NCBI GenBank assembly: GCA_018716875.1
Contig: DVJJ01000112.1
Span: 1 to 43,224 of the forward strand
Direction of reading: 5' to 3'
DNA length: 43,224 bases
Source of the DNA: Candidatus Avoscillospira avistercoris
GTDB lineage: Bacteria > Bacillota > Clostridia > Oscillospirales > Oscillospiraceae
Positions 31,570 through 40,549 of the stretch are shown here, piece by piece; the first letter of the stretch is position 1; each line of letters begins with the position of its first letter. Made by a program: the position numbers and the translations under genes. Below the pieces are notes generated by a model. The model saw only the letters and a program-made list of their open reading frames with translations. It searched no databases and was not told the DNA's origin.

Positions 31570-32492
31570 TACTGCATAAATTCCTGACGCATGAGGGAGG
31601 ACTGGGGTACCAAACCGCCGTCGATGGGTTCCACCAGCTGGGCGGCCCGGGCAATGGCCTTTACGCTTTCCATCTCCGGCGCGTCGGCGGGCAGGGCGGC
31701 GTAATAGGGCGCGGCAATGGGGTACAGCACCGACAGTTCATAGCCCAGGGAGGTGTTGAGGACCACATTGGCCTGGTCCCGATAAGGATTGATGTACAGC
31801 CGTTCACCGCGGCCCACGTTGCCCCACAGGGACAGGGTTTCCAGTGCCGGGGCGTTGCGGTGGTACAGGTCCCGCACCGACCGCCGCAGGAGCCGGAACT
31901 GATCGTGGTGCAGCAGCAGGGTGTCGCCGTCATAGAGATCGCTGGCGGCGGAGATGGCAATGCGGAACGCATGGGGGTGCCGCTCCGTAAACAGGGGATT
32001 GAGGGCGTGGAGACCTTCAAAGACCACCATTTCATCGGGCTGGAGCTGGAGCTGCCATGCCTTGCTCTCGTCGCGGGTATGGGTCTTGAAATCGAAGTGG
32101 GGGACGGTGATCTCCCGACCGGCGGCCAGATCGGTCAAATGCTGCTCCAGCAGGGGAATGTCCAGACCCAAAGGCGATTCCAGATCCGGCTCGCCGTCCT
32201 CGGTCTTGGGGTAGTCCGGCGCCAGAGGGTTGCGGTAGTAGTCATCCAGGCTGACGGCGTGGGTACCAATGCCGTGACGCTCCAACTCCTGGCGGATACG
32301 GGTGGCCGTGGTGGTCTTGCCGGAGCCGGACGGACCGGCCAGCAAAATGATGGGACTGTTTTGGATGTTTTTGGCGGCAGCCTGGGCCGTTTCGACCACC
32401 ATGCGGTCGTAACGGCCGTCACAGCGGGCGATAAAGTCGGCCGGGTCGCTGCGGATGTCGTCGTTCAGCGCGTGTAATTGAAACCGCTTCAT
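31569..32492 (-). CDS. Uridine kinase-like nucleoside kinase
   Basis: 307-residue P-loop kinase of the uridine kinase/phosphoribulokinase family. Walker A GPSGSGKTT lies at residues 53-61, followed by VSLDDYYRNP, HFDFKTHTR and VVFEGLHALNP, as in Udk. It probably phosphorylates uridine/cytidine or a related nucleoside. The ATG at 32492 overlaps the hemZ stop (ATGA) and has GGAGAG six bases upstream; an ATG two codons earlier is too close to it. The N-terminal 40 residues and the long C-terminus are beyond minimal Udk. Confidence 0.82.
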   Translation of the reverse strand: MKRFQLHALNDDIRSDPADFIARCDGRYDRMVVETAQAAAKNIQNSPIILLAGPSGSGKTTTATRIRQELERHGIGTHAVSLDDYYRNPLAPDYPKTEDGEPDLESPLGLDIPLLEQHLTDLAAGREITVPHFDFKTHTRDESKAWQLQLQPDEMVVFEGLHALNPLFTERHPHAFRIAISAASDLYDGDTLLLHHDQFRLLRRSVRDLYHRNAPALETLSLWGNVGRGERLYINPYRDQANVVLNTSLGYELSVLYPIAAPYYAALPADAPEMESVKAIARAAQLVEPIDGGLVPQSSLMRQEFMQ

Positions 32493-33955
32493 ATACATCT
32501 CTCCGTTTCATTCAGCATCCGGAAGAAGGTACGGTGTGCATCCAATGTGTCGTTCAACCGTTCCAGGTACTCCCGTGGGTATTTGGGGTTGCTGAGTCGC
32601 TCCAGCTTGCCGCCGGGCAGGTTGACTTTGCTGACGCCGCCGCCGCCCAGAGACAAAATACTGTGGAGTTCCTCCATCATATAAATGTTGTAGAGACAGG
32701 CCGAACCGGCCTTGCTCCAACCGACATTTTCAAAGCTGCCGGACATGTATTTCTGCCGGTACAGGTAATAGGGGGCGTATCCGCTGCCCCGCAGGGCTGT
32801 TTCCGCCGTCTCCAGCATGGAGGCCACGGCTTCGGCGGGCAGCAGGCCCGTCCGGTCCAGATTCAGGTCGGAGCTGCGCTTGATGGCCAAAGTGTGGACC
32901 GTGAGATTGGACGGGTCCAGGGCCAGACACCGGGCAAGAGACTCGGCAAAGCCGGCGGGACTGTCACCGGGCAGACCGGCGATAAGGTCCATATTGATGG
33001 CCGTAAAGCCCGCCGCCACGGCATCCTCGTAGGCGCTCACCACATCCGCCGCCGTGTGGCGGCGTCCCATGCGCTGCAAAACCGCGTCCTGCATGGTCTG
33101 GGGATTGATGCTGATGCGGTCCACACCGCCGGAGCGCAGAACGTCCAGCTTCTCCCGATTCAACGTGTCGGGCCGTCCGCCCTCCACCGTATATTCTAGG
33201 CACTGGGACAGGTTCACATGACTGGAAATCGCAGCAAGCAGCCGGGAAAGCTGCTCCGCCGACAGGGTGGTGGGGGTGCCGCCGCCGATGTAGACGGTGC
33301 GCACCGGCCAGCCCGATTGCGCCAGCAGTTGTCCCACCGTTTCAATCTCCACCAGCAGAGATTGGAGAAACGGCTCCAGCAGATGGGCCTGCTTTTCAAT
33401 GGACTGGCTGACAAAGCTGCAATAAAAGCAGCGGGTGGGACAGAAGGGAATGCCGATATACAGGGAAAGGTCCTTGGGCCGCAGCAGAGATGCCGCTTCC
33501 ACCGTGGCCAGGCTTGCGTCAATGCACAGTCTGCGGCGCTCTGGCTGCACATAGTACACGTCCCGCATCAGGGCGTCGCAGTCGGCGGCGGTGCCGCCGT
33601 GCATCAGGCACCGGGTGGTCAGCTTGGTGGGCCGGACACCGGCCAGGGCTCCCCAAGGCGGCGGCACGTCCAACAGCTGGACGGCGGCTTTGTAATAGCT
33701 CTGCTGTAAGGTGCGGCGACGGGTGGAGACGGTTTCCTCTGCTTCGGGTAGAGTTTGCTCTCCCGTCACCGTGCGGCCCTCCTTGCAGATGGCGGTGTGG
33801 GCCAGCAAAACGCCATCCTTCCGGCGCAGGGTGGAAACGGCGCCGTCACCATCAAAGGGCGTCTCCGTGTACTCCATGGGCTCTCCCGGAAACAGGGCCA
33901 TTTGCAGCTGCTCCAGCGCGTACCGCTCCGCATGGCCATCGAGATAGAGCCGCAT
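32489..33955 (-). CDS. hemZ: Coproporphyrinogen dehydrogenase HemZ
   Basis: 488-residue radical SAM enzyme of the HemN/HemZ group. The iron-sulfur motif is CPTRCFYC (Cys172, Cys176, Cys179), followed by IGGGTPTTLSAEQL and the TVEGGRPDTLNREKLDVLRSGGVDRISINPQTM region. The N-terminal 160 residues are typical of HemZ. It would oxidatively decarboxylate coproporphyrinogen III under anaerobic conditions, though HemZ-like proteins in Clostridia without haem synthesis are of uncertain role. Starts after GGAGG just past the MBL stop; overlaps the udk-like gene. Confidence 0.88.
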   Translation of the reverse strand: MRLYLDGHAERYALEQLQMALFPGEPMEYTETPFDGDGAVSTLRRKDGVLLAHTAICKEGRTVTGEQTLPEAEETVSTRRRTLQQSYYKAAVQLLDVPPPWGALAGVRPTKLTTRCLMHGGTAADCDALMRDVYYVQPERRRLCIDASLATVEAASLLRPKDLSLYIGIPFCPTRCFYCSFVSQSIEKQAHLLEPFLQSLLVEIETVGQLLAQSGWPVRTVYIGGGTPTTLSAEQLSRLLAAISSHVNLSQCLEYTVEGGRPDTLNREKLDVLRSGGVDRISINPQTMQDAVLQRMGRRHTAADVVSAYEDAVAAGFTAINMDLIAGLPGDSPAGFAESLARCLALDPSNLTVHTLAIKRSSDLNLDRTGLLPAEAVASMLETAETALRGSGYAPYYLYRQKYMSGSFENVGWSKAGSACLYNIYMMEELHSILSLGGGGVSKVNLPGGKLERLSNPKYPREYLERLNDTLDAHRTFFRMLNETERCI

Positions 33956-33958
33956 GGT

Positions 33959-34573
33959 TCAATCCTCCCGGCCCACAAAGGGCCGCAGGAAGGGATTCCA
34001 GCGGCGCTCGTCGCCGATGGTGGAGGCGGGGCCGTGGCCGGGATAGACGGCCAGGGACGGGGGCAGCTGGCTGAGCCGCTGCAAGGAAAGCTGCATGGCG
34101 GTCAGGTCACCGCCGGGAAAATCCGTGCGGCCCATGGAGCCCTGGAACAGGGTATCGCCGGTGAACAGCGCCTCCTGCTGGCCATCCTTGGCCCAGAAGC
34201 ACACGGAGCCGGGACAGTGGCCCGGTGTTTCCAAAACGTCAAAGGTTATGGAACCCACCGTGATGGCAGAGGCCGCTTCCTGAGACAGGTCGGTAAACTC
34301 GGCAGGCAGGCCGCCGCTGAGTTCCGCGGGCAGGCTCAGGTCGTGGCTGCTGAGGTACACCGGCGCGCCGGTTTCCGCCTGGAGGGCCCGGACGCCGCCC
34401 ACATGGTCGAAATGGCCGTGGGTCAGCAGAATGGCCGACACGGTAAGTCCCCGCAGGGCGTCGTGAAGGGCAGGGCCGTTGTCGCCGGGGTCGATGACGG
34501 CACAGCAGGCGCCGTCGGAGACAATATAACAGTTGGCCCCCAGCGGCCCCAGGGGCAGGGTGGTGATGTGCAT
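33959..34573 (-). CDS. MBL-fold hydrolase, glyoxalase II-like
   Basis: 204-residue metallo-beta-lactamase-fold protein. LTHGHFDHVGG is the zinc motif, ETPGHCPGSVCF, FTGDTLFQGSMGRTDFPGGD and VYPGHGPASTIGDERRWNPFLR complete the site and the C-terminal tail. This pattern fits the YcbL/glyoxalase II-like group, which may hydrolyse S-lactoylglutathione-type thioesters. Cytosolic. AAAGGAGGG before the ATG. Lies between dtd and hemZ in the operon, as is frequent in Bacillota. Confidence 0.87.
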   Translation of the reverse strand: MHITTLPLGPLGANCYIVSDGACCAVIDPGDNGPALHDALRGLTVSAILLTHGHFDHVGGVRALQAETGAPVYLSSHDLSLPAELSGGLPAEFTDLSQEAASAITVGSITFDVLETPGHCPGSVCFWAKDGQQEALFTGDTLFQGSMGRTDFPGGDLTAMQLSLQRLSQLPPSLAVYPGHGPASTIGDERRWNPFLRPFVGRED

Positions 34574-34587
34574 GGGAAAACCCTCCT

Positions 34588-35037
34588 TTACACCCAGTCG
34601 TCGGTGTCCAGAATCAGTGTCACCGGGCCGTCGTTGACGGAGGCTACCTCCATATGGGCGCCGAACTCACCGTGCTGGGGCTCGTAGCCCAGGGCACGGC
34701 ACTCATCCAGAAATTGCTCATAGAGGGGAATGGCCAAATCCGGCGAAGCGGCGTTGACAAAGCTGGGGCGGCGGCCCTTTTTACAGTCGCCGTACAGGGT
34801 AAACTGGCTGATGACCAACACCTGGCCGCCCACATCGCTGAGTCCTAAATTCATCTTGTCCTGCTCGTCGGTAAAAATGCGAAGGCTGACGCATTTTTCC
34901 GCCAGCTTTTTGCAGATGGCCGGGGTGTCATTGGGACCGATGCCCAGGAGGATCAGAAATCCTCTGCCAATGGAACCGCGCACCGTGCCGTCGATGGTGA
35001 CGGAGGCCGAGGAGACGCGGGTCAAAACTGCTCTCAT
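34588..35037 (-). CDS. dtd: D-aminoacyl-tRNA deacylase
   Basis: 149-residue DTD that frees tRNA charged with D-amino acids or wrongly with glycine. MRAVLTRVSSASVTIDG, GQVLVISQFTLYGD (catalytic SQxxL-type motif) and NDGPVTLILDTDDWV with the NxGPVT motif are diagnostic. Starts after AAGGAGC, 22 bases past rel. Dtd directly downstream of rel is a conserved order in Bacillota. Confidence 0.95.
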   Translation of the reverse strand: MRAVLTRVSSASVTIDGTVRGSIGRGFLILLGIGPNDTPAICKKLAEKCVSLRIFTDEQDKMNLGLSDVGGQVLVISQFTLYGDCKKGRRPSFVNAASPDLAIPLYEQFLDECRALGYEPQHGEFGAHMEVASVNDGPVTLILDTDDWV

Positions 35038-35059
35038 GGTTCAGGTGCTCCTTCTCAAC

Positions 35060-37234
35060 TCAATGTCTGCCGCGGCGGACGTCGGTGACGCCGGACAGGC
35101 CGCGGATTTTCTGCTTGATGGCGTTGAGCTCGTCGATGTTTTTCACATCGAAGGTGGCCAGCGTCAGCGCCCGGTCATTGGGCAGGTCCCGGGCGGAGAT
35201 TTCCGTGACCCGGACCTTGGCCGAGGCCAGAATGGTAGCCACATCCAGGAAGACGCCCTGACGGGCGTTGGAATCAATCTCCAGCGTGGTGGAGAAGGGC
35301 TCCGATTCGGTGTTGGCCCAGGACACCTGCACCCAGCGGTCTGCCTGAGCCGGATCGGACGCGGCCTTGGCGTTGGGGCAGTCCTTGCGGTGAATGGATA
35401 CGCCGTATCCCTTGGTGATAAAGCCCACGATGTCGTCGCCGGGCACCGGTGTACAGCACCGGGAGAACTTCACCATGCAGGAGCCGATGTCGCCGCCCAC
35501 AATGACGCCACTCTCGTTGTGGGTGGGGGCCTTGTTGAGATTCAAGCCCGTATCCTTGGGGTCCTTGGCGGGCTTGGCGGCCTGTACCAGTTCATCCCGA
35601 ATCCGGCCCACGCACTTCTGGGCGGTGATGCCGCCGTAGCCGATGGCGGCGTACATATCGTCCAGAGAGTCAAAACAGACTTTTTTGAGGACCGTGGGAA
35701 GAACCTCGGCGTTGTTCAGCACATTGGGGTTGATGTTGAAGTGACGCAGCTCCGCTTCAAAGCTGGCCTTGCCGTGGGCAATGTTTTCCTCCCGGCACTC
35801 CTTCTTGAACCACTGGCGGATCTTGTTGCGGGCCTGATTGGATTTGCAGATTTTCAGCCAGTCGCGGCTGGGGCCCTTGGCGGTCTTGGAGGTGATGACC
35901 TCCACAATGTCGCCGTTTTTCAACGGTTCATCGATTTTGGCAATGCGGCCCGCGATTTTCGCGCCCACCATGGAGTTGCCGACGGCTGAGTGGATGGCGT
36001 AGGCGAAGTCAATGGGCGTGGAGCCCTGGGGCAGGCTGATGACCTTGCCCTTGGGGGTGAAGACGAATACCTCATCATCGAACATGTCCACCTTGAGGGA
36101 GTGGACATACTCCTCGGCGTCGGTGTCCTGCTGGCTTTCCAGCAGACGGCGAATCCATTCAAAATCCTTTTCATCGCCGGTCTTATTGACGCCCTGCTTG
36201 TACTTCCAGTGGGCGGCCACACCGTATTCCGCCGTCTGGTGCATGTCCCAGGTACGGATCTGCACCTCAAAGGGGATGCCGTCGGAGCCGATGACCGTGG
36301 TGTGCAAGGACTGGTACATGTTGGGCTTGGGGGTGGAAATGTAATCCTTAAACCGGCCCGGCACCAGATTAAACAGGTCGTGGATATGGCCCAGCACGTT
36401 GTAGCAGTCGGGGATGGTGTCCACGATGATGCGGAAGGCGTAGAGGTCGTACAGCTCGTCGATGGTCTTGTGCTGGGACTTCATCTTGCGGAAGATGGAG
36501 TAGACATGCTTGATACGGCCGTAGATTTTGCCGTGGATGCCCACGCTGGAAAGACGCGTGGTGATCTTGGACTGGACGCCCCGCATAAACTGGTTGGCCT
36601 GTTCCTCATGGGCGTCCAGATAGGCCATGATCTCGTTGTAGGCCTCCGGCTCCAGATACTTGAGGGACTCGTCCTCCAGCTCCCACTTGATCTTCTGCAT
36701 ACCAAGCCGGTGGGCCAGGGGCGCGTAGATCTCCATGGTCTCCAGGGACTTGCTGATCTTTTTGGCCGGCGTCTGATATTGCAGCGTCCGGGTGTTGTGG
36801 AGCCGGTCGGCAATCTTGATGAGAATAACGCGGATGTCCTTGCTCATGGCCATGAACATTTTCCGCAGATTCTCCATCTGCTGCTCCTCGGTGGTGGAAT
36901 ACTGCACCCGGGTCAGCTTGGTGACGCCCTCCACCAGCTCGGCCACCGTGCGGCCGAACCGCTTGGCGATGTCGTCAAAGGAGGAGTCGGTGTCCTCGAT
37001 GCAGTCGTGAAGCAGCGCGCCCACCACCGCGTCGGTGTCCAGGCCGATTTCCGCGATGATCTCGGCCACGGCCAGGGGGTGGATGACGTAGGGAGAGCCG
37101 TCCTTGCGCTTCTGGCTGGCGTGCTTCTCCTCGGCGTACTGATACGCCGCGTCAACTTTCTCAATGTCCACATACGGCGCATAACGCCGGATGGCTACCA
37201 TCATAGCCGAATAGTGTTCCTGTACGGATTCCAT
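35060..37234 (-). CDS. rel: Bifunctional (p)ppGpp synthetase/hydrolase
   Basis: 724-residue long RSH enzyme. HD hydrolase domain has GALLHDCIEDTD (His76, Asp77, Glu80, Asp81) so hydrolysis appears intact. The synthetase domain has YDLYAFRIIVDT, GRFKDYISTPKPNMYQSLHTTV. TGS (FVFTPKGKVISLPQGSTPIDFAYAIHSAVGN), helical/zinc-finger and C-terminal ACT domains follow. It makes and breaks the stringent-response alarmone at stalled ribosomes. The start lies two bases after the recJ stop. Second gene in the six-gene operon. Confidence 0.96.
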   Translation of the reverse strand: MESVQEHYSAMMVAIRRYAPYVDIEKVDAAYQYAEEKHASQKRKDGSPYVIHPLAVAEIIAEIGLDTDAVVGALLHDCIEDTDSSFDDIAKRFGRTVAELVEGVTKLTRVQYSTTEEQQMENLRKMFMAMSKDIRVILIKIADRLHNTRTLQYQTPAKKISKSLETMEIYAPLAHRLGMQKIKWELEDESLKYLEPEAYNEIMAYLDAHEEQANQFMRGVQSKITTRLSSVGIHGKIYGRIKHVYSIFRKMKSQHKTIDELYDLYAFRIIVDTIPDCYNVLGHIHDLFNLVPGRFKDYISTPKPNMYQSLHTTVIGSDGIPFEVQIRTWDMHQTAEYGVAAHWKYKQGVNKTGDEKDFEWIRRLLESQQDTDAEEYVHSLKVDMFDDEVFVFTPKGKVISLPQGSTPIDFAYAIHSAVGNSMVGAKIAGRIAKIDEPLKNGDIVEVITSKTAKGPSRDWLKICKSNQARNKIRQWFKKECREENIAHGKASFEAELRHFNINPNVLNNAEVLPTVLKKVCFDSLDDMYAAIGYGGITAQKCVGRIRDELVQAAKPAKDPKDTGLNLNKAPTHNESGVIVGGDIGSCMVKFSRCCTPVPGDDIVGFITKGYGVSIHRKDCPNAKAASDPAQADRWVQVSWANTESEPFSTTLEIDSNARQGVFLDVATILASAKVRVTEISARDLPNDRALTLATFDVKNIDELNAIKQKIRGLSGVTDVRRGRH

Positions 37235-37236
37235 AG

Positions 37237-39288
37237 TCAGTCACCTGCCTTCTTCTCTTTCAAACGCCGCAGAATGCGGCTTTCCTCCAAATCCACCTTG
37301 CGGCCCTGGGCCGTCAGGGTGATGGAGAGGCGCTGGGCCCGATGCTCCAGCGCGATCAATCCCTGCTCGGCGAACACGTCGAGACAGAGTTTCATCCGAA
37401 TCATACTGGCCGGAACGCCCGCATAACGGGACAGCTTTTCCCGCAGGGCGGCGCATTCGTCACAGATTTCGCCGGTCTGTGCGGACAGATACCGCCACAG
37501 GGCCACAAAGTCCGGCCGCTGGGGCAAAAACCAATCGGCCTCCGGCGGCGAGACAAAGCCCGCCAGACACCGTTCATACAGAGCTTGCTCATAACTCTGC
37601 TGGGTGTCCGCCGTCATGGGACGGATGTCCACCACATTGAGCTGTACGGACCGGACGCCCCGATACTCATTGATCTGGGGGGTAAAGGCCACCTCCACCA
37701 CGTCCCCTACGTGGATGCCGCACCGGGCCTGGGTGGCCGAAAAATAGATAGCATTGAGGCAGACGGTGCCCTTGCGCAGCCGCAGCCGCAGATGACGGCC
37801 GCCGCCCACTTCGCCACACTGGTCCACAATCAGACCGCCCATGGCCAGCACCGGCTTGGGACAACCGGCCCCGCAAGGCTCCAGCTGGTCCAGAGCTGCC
37901 ACCGTTTGCAGCGTCAGCAGGGAGGGCTCCACCATACAGTCGATTTCCAGGGCGCAGCGGTAGTCGGCGGAGTCCCGGAACGCGGCGGCCCGCTGCTCCA
38001 TGGCCTGACGGAAGCCGTCGATGGCATCCCGGCGAATGGTGAATCCAGCGGCCAGCTCATGGCCGCCATAACTCTCCAGGTGGTCACCCAGAGCTTCCAG
38101 AGCGGCGAAAAGATTAAAACCGCCATAGGAGCGGGAAGACGCCTTGCCGTGTTCCCCATCGAGACAGATGAGGAAGGTGGGGCAGCGATATTCCTCGGCC
38201 AGACGGGAGGCCACAATGCCCACTACGCCCTGATGCCACCGCTCGTCGGCCAGCACAATGGCCGCAGGCTGGGGACGGCCCCGCAGCATGGCTACGGCTT
38301 GCTCATAAATCTCCGATTCCACGAATTGACGCTGCCGGTTCAGCTCACACAGCTCCCGGGCCAAATACTGGGCCCTCTGGGGATCGTCGGTGAGAAACAG
38401 CTCCACAGCCAGTTCCACTTGCCCCAGCCGTCCGGCGGCGTTGATGCGGGGGGCCAGCGTATAGCCGATGGTGGAGGCGGTGGGCGGCGATCCGGCGCAG
38501 CTGCACTGGTCCATCAGGGCCGCTAATCCCAGACGGGGACGGGTGTGCAGCTGTTGGAGACCGCGGCTGACAAAGACGCGGTTTTCTCCCGTCAGGGGCA
38601 TGACATCGGCCACGGTGCCCAGGCACACCAAATCGGCGTACCGGTCCAGGACCGCTTCCTGATCTCCGGCAATGGCGGCGGCCAATTTGAAGGCCACGCC
38701 CACACCGGCCAGATCGCAGTGGGGGTAGTGTTCATCGCAGCGGTGGGGGTCCACCACAGCTACGGCGTCAGGCAGAGCATCCTTGCACTCGTGGTGGTCG
38801 GTAATGATGAGGTCCAGCCCCAGTTCCCGGCAGTAGGCCGCCTCCCGATGGGCGGTGATGCCGCAGTCCACGGTGATGAGCAGCGTCACTCCCTGTTGGT
38901 GGAGGGCGTCAATGGCCGGAATATTGAGGCCGTAGCCCTCCTCCATGCGGCCGGGGATGTAGAACAGACAGTCGCCGCCCTGCTCCCGCAGGAATTGGGT
39001 CAAAAGACAGGTGGACGTGATGCCGTCCACATCGTAATCACCGAAAACGGCAATGCGTTCGCCGTTTTCCAACGCCTGCCGCACCCGTTGGGCGGCGGCG
39101 GGCAAATCGGTCATGGCCTCCGGGGGCGGCAATGGGCCGTCCACCGAAAGGAGGTCGGCGGCCTCCCGGGGCGTGGAACAGCCCCGGCTGCACAGCACCG
39201 CCGCCGTCAGGGGAGAGAAACCGGCTTCCCAGAGGTCATGGGCCGCTGTGGCGTCATAACCCGCCACATTCCAGCTTCCATACTTCAA
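37237..39288 (-). CDS. recJ: Single-stranded-DNA exonuclease RecJ
   Basis: 683-residue DHH-family 5'-3' exonuclease for recombination and mismatch repair. VFGDYDVDG (residues 82-89), the DHH motif ITDHHECKD (162-170), the DHHA1 region GGHELAAGFTI and an OB-like C-terminal part are visible. Starts at TTG (39288) since no ATG fits near the family N-terminus; the ribosome site is weak (GGATG). Promoter TTGAGT-N17-TATAAT lies just upstream. First gene of the operon recJ-rel-dtd-MBL-hemZ-udk-like. Confidence 0.93.
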   Translation of the reverse strand: MKYGSWNVAGYDATAAHDLWEAGFSPLTAAVLCSRGCSTPREAADLLSVDGPLPPPEAMTDLPAAAQRVRQALENGERIAVFGDYDVDGITSTCLLTQFLREQGGDCLFYIPGRMEEGYGLNIPAIDALHQQGVTLLITVDCGITAHREAAYCRELGLDLIITDHHECKDALPDAVAVVDPHRCDEHYPHCDLAGVGVAFKLAAAIAGDQEAVLDRYADLVCLGTVADVMPLTGENRVFVSRGLQQLHTRPRLGLAALMDQCSCAGSPPTASTIGYTLAPRINAAGRLGQVELAVELFLTDDPQRAQYLARELCELNRQRQFVESEIYEQAVAMLRGRPQPAAIVLADERWHQGVVGIVASRLAEEYRCPTFLICLDGEHGKASSRSYGGFNLFAALEALGDHLESYGGHELAAGFTIRRDAIDGFRQAMEQRAAAFRDSADYRCALEIDCMVEPSLLTLQTVAALDQLEPCGAGCPKPVLAMGGLIVDQCGEVGGGRHLRLRLRKGTVCLNAIYFSATQARCGIHVGDVVEVAFTPQINEYRGVRSVQLNVVDIRPMTADTQQSYEQALYERCLAGFVSPPEADWFLPQRPDFVALWRYLSAQTGEICDECAALREKLSRYAGVPASMIRMKLCLDVFAEQGLIALEHRAQRLSITLTAQGRKVDLEESRILRRLKEKKAGD

Positions 39289-39320
39289 AACAAATACACA
39301 TCCAAATACAGTTTCTAAGT

Positions 39321-39349
39321 ATTATACCAAAGATTTACCGCTGACTCAA
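39321..39349 (-). promoter_or_regulatory. Promoter of the recJ-rel operon
   Basis: Minus-strand TTGAGT (39344-39349) and TATAAT (39321-39326), 17 bp spacer, with the TTG start of recJ 32 bases downstream. Confidence 0.75.
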
Positions 39350-39403
39350 TGAAAAAAGCGTTAACAATGGGGATTTCCTGCGAAATGTTCCTTGGGAAAC
39401 GAC

Positions 39404-39440
39404 AAAACCGGCAGCGGACCCGGAAAGAGTCCGCCGCCGG
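39404..39440 (-). terminator. Terminator after TauE/SafE gene
   Basis: A 12 bp stem with one G-T pair (39408-39419 with 39429-39440), followed on the minus strand by TTTT and more T. Lies 15 bases past the stop. Confidence 0.75.
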
Positions 39441-39454
39441 TGGAAGGGTTGGGG

Positions 39455-40249
39455 TCAAGCGCTGTACTGCCAGGCGTTGTATACGCAGATCAGAATAATC
39501 AGCACCATCATGGCAAGGAACAGCTTTTCGACTGTGGGGTTGTCGATGCGTTTGTTGATTTTACGGCCAAAGACGCCGCCCAGGACGCCGCCCAGCATCA
39601 TCAGCAGCAGGGTGGACCAGGAGAAGGCGGGAATGCCGCCGGCCACAGTGGTCAGCAGGTTGGCGCCCTGGCAGAAGAGAATCATATAAATGCTGTTGGC
39701 TACAGCGGTCTTGGTGTCCATGCTGAAAAAGTAGTAGAGGACCACCAGATTAAAGGGGCCGCCGCCGATGCCCAGGAAGCTGGAGAAGAAGCCCAACACC
39801 AGACCCAGGAAGAAACAGAGCAGCGTACCGCGGAAATGGTGGGTACGGATGCCGTCTTTTTTCACCGTGTAGATCAGGCAGCCCACGGTCAGGATGCCCA
39901 GGACCACGGCCTGGATGGAGCCGATGCGGTTTGGATTGGCAAAGAGTCCGGCAATGGCGCTGTAGGCGGCTTTTCCGGCTACGCCGCCGATGGCGGAGCC
40001 CAGGGCCAGGGGAGTACCGATGCGCAGATCTATGACCGAGTCCCCGGCGGTCAGGGATTTGCCCACGGAATAGACGGTCATGGCTAAAACGGTGCAGGTG
40101 GACAAAAAGCCGATGGTGCTGACGCTGGCCCAGCCGAAGGCGTCCAGGGCCGGTTTGATGACCACACCTCCGCCGACGCCGCACAGGCCGCCTGCCAGGG
40201 AGGCCGCAAGGCTGACGATCATAAACAATAACGATTGACCAATCGACAT
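39455..40249 (-). CDS. TauE/SafE-family sulfite/anion exporter
   Basis: 264-residue membrane protein of the TauE/SafE (DUF81) family with about eight hydrophobic segments. The N-terminal repeat LAGGLCGVGGGVVIKPAL and the C-terminal counterpart FFSSFLGIGGGPFNLVVLYYF carry the GIGGG hallmark. Members move sulfite, sulfoacetate or other organosulfur anions. ATG 40249 has GGAG eight bases upstream; the longer frame to 40309 has no support. It is monocistronic between two terminators. Substrate not deducible. Confidence 0.88.
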   Translation of the reverse strand: MSIGQSLLFMIVSLAASLAGGLCGVGGGVVIKPALDAFGWASVSTIGFLSTCTVLAMTVYSVGKSLTAGDSVIDLRIGTPLALGSAIGGVAGKAAYSAIAGLFANPNRIGSIQAVVLGILTVGCLIYTVKKDGIRTHHFRGTLLCFFLGLVLGFFSSFLGIGGGPFNLVVLYYFFSMDTKTAVANSIYMILFCQGANLLTTVAGGIPAFSWSTLLLMMLGGVLGGVFGRKINKRIDNPTVEKLFLAMMVLIILICVYNAWQYSA

Positions 40250-40501
40250 AGTTTCCACTCCAATTTCGTATTTTCTGCCTTTATTGTACGGGAAACAGAG
40301 AAAAAACAAAAGTACGAATCCCCATAGGTCAATGATAGGCCAATGGTTATTCCAGAGGAAAACTGCTTAAACATTAAAAGTTTTACTCAACTTTTTCAAA
40401 ACATCGCAGGGTCCAGGGGCGGCGCCCCGGTCGCCCGCCGCAGCGGACGGAATACTCCAATTATTCCCAGTGCCATCCATCCCATATGGTCAATGCCACA
40501 A
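40250..40501. other. Intergenic region between TauE/SafE and aminopeptidase
   Basis: Holds the upstream region of the TauE/SafE gene and, at 40376-40450, a repeat-like element (described separately). No gene with a ribosome site is seen. A clear promoter for the TauE/SafE gene was not recognised. Confidence 0.4.
40376..40450. repeat. Putative dispersed intergenic repeat element
   Basis: Begins with AAAAGTTTTACTCAACTTTT (40376-40395), identical to 8171-8190, and continues into a GC-rich palindromic part (GGGGCGGCGCCCC near 40417-40429) and CGCCCGCCGCAGCGG. The AT-rich then GC-rich build resembles abundant intergenic repeats I associate with Oscillospiraceae genomes, but I cannot confirm this without a search. 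Confidence 0.4.
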
Positions 40502-40534
40502 AAACCGGGGCGCGCTGCCACGGCAGCACGCCCC
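40502..40534 (-). terminator. Terminator after the aminopeptidase gene
   Basis: A 13 bp stem (40507-40519 with 40522-40534) with one G-T pair on the minus strand and a two-base ideal loop, followed on that strand by GGTTTTTG. Sixteen bases past the stop. Confidence 0.8.
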
Positions 40535-40549
40535 ATGAAATCCCAAATA

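Noticed and set aside
31397-31579. 60-codon plus-strand frame over the tandem hairpins
   Set aside because: It consists largely of the two inverted repeats and has no ribosome site.
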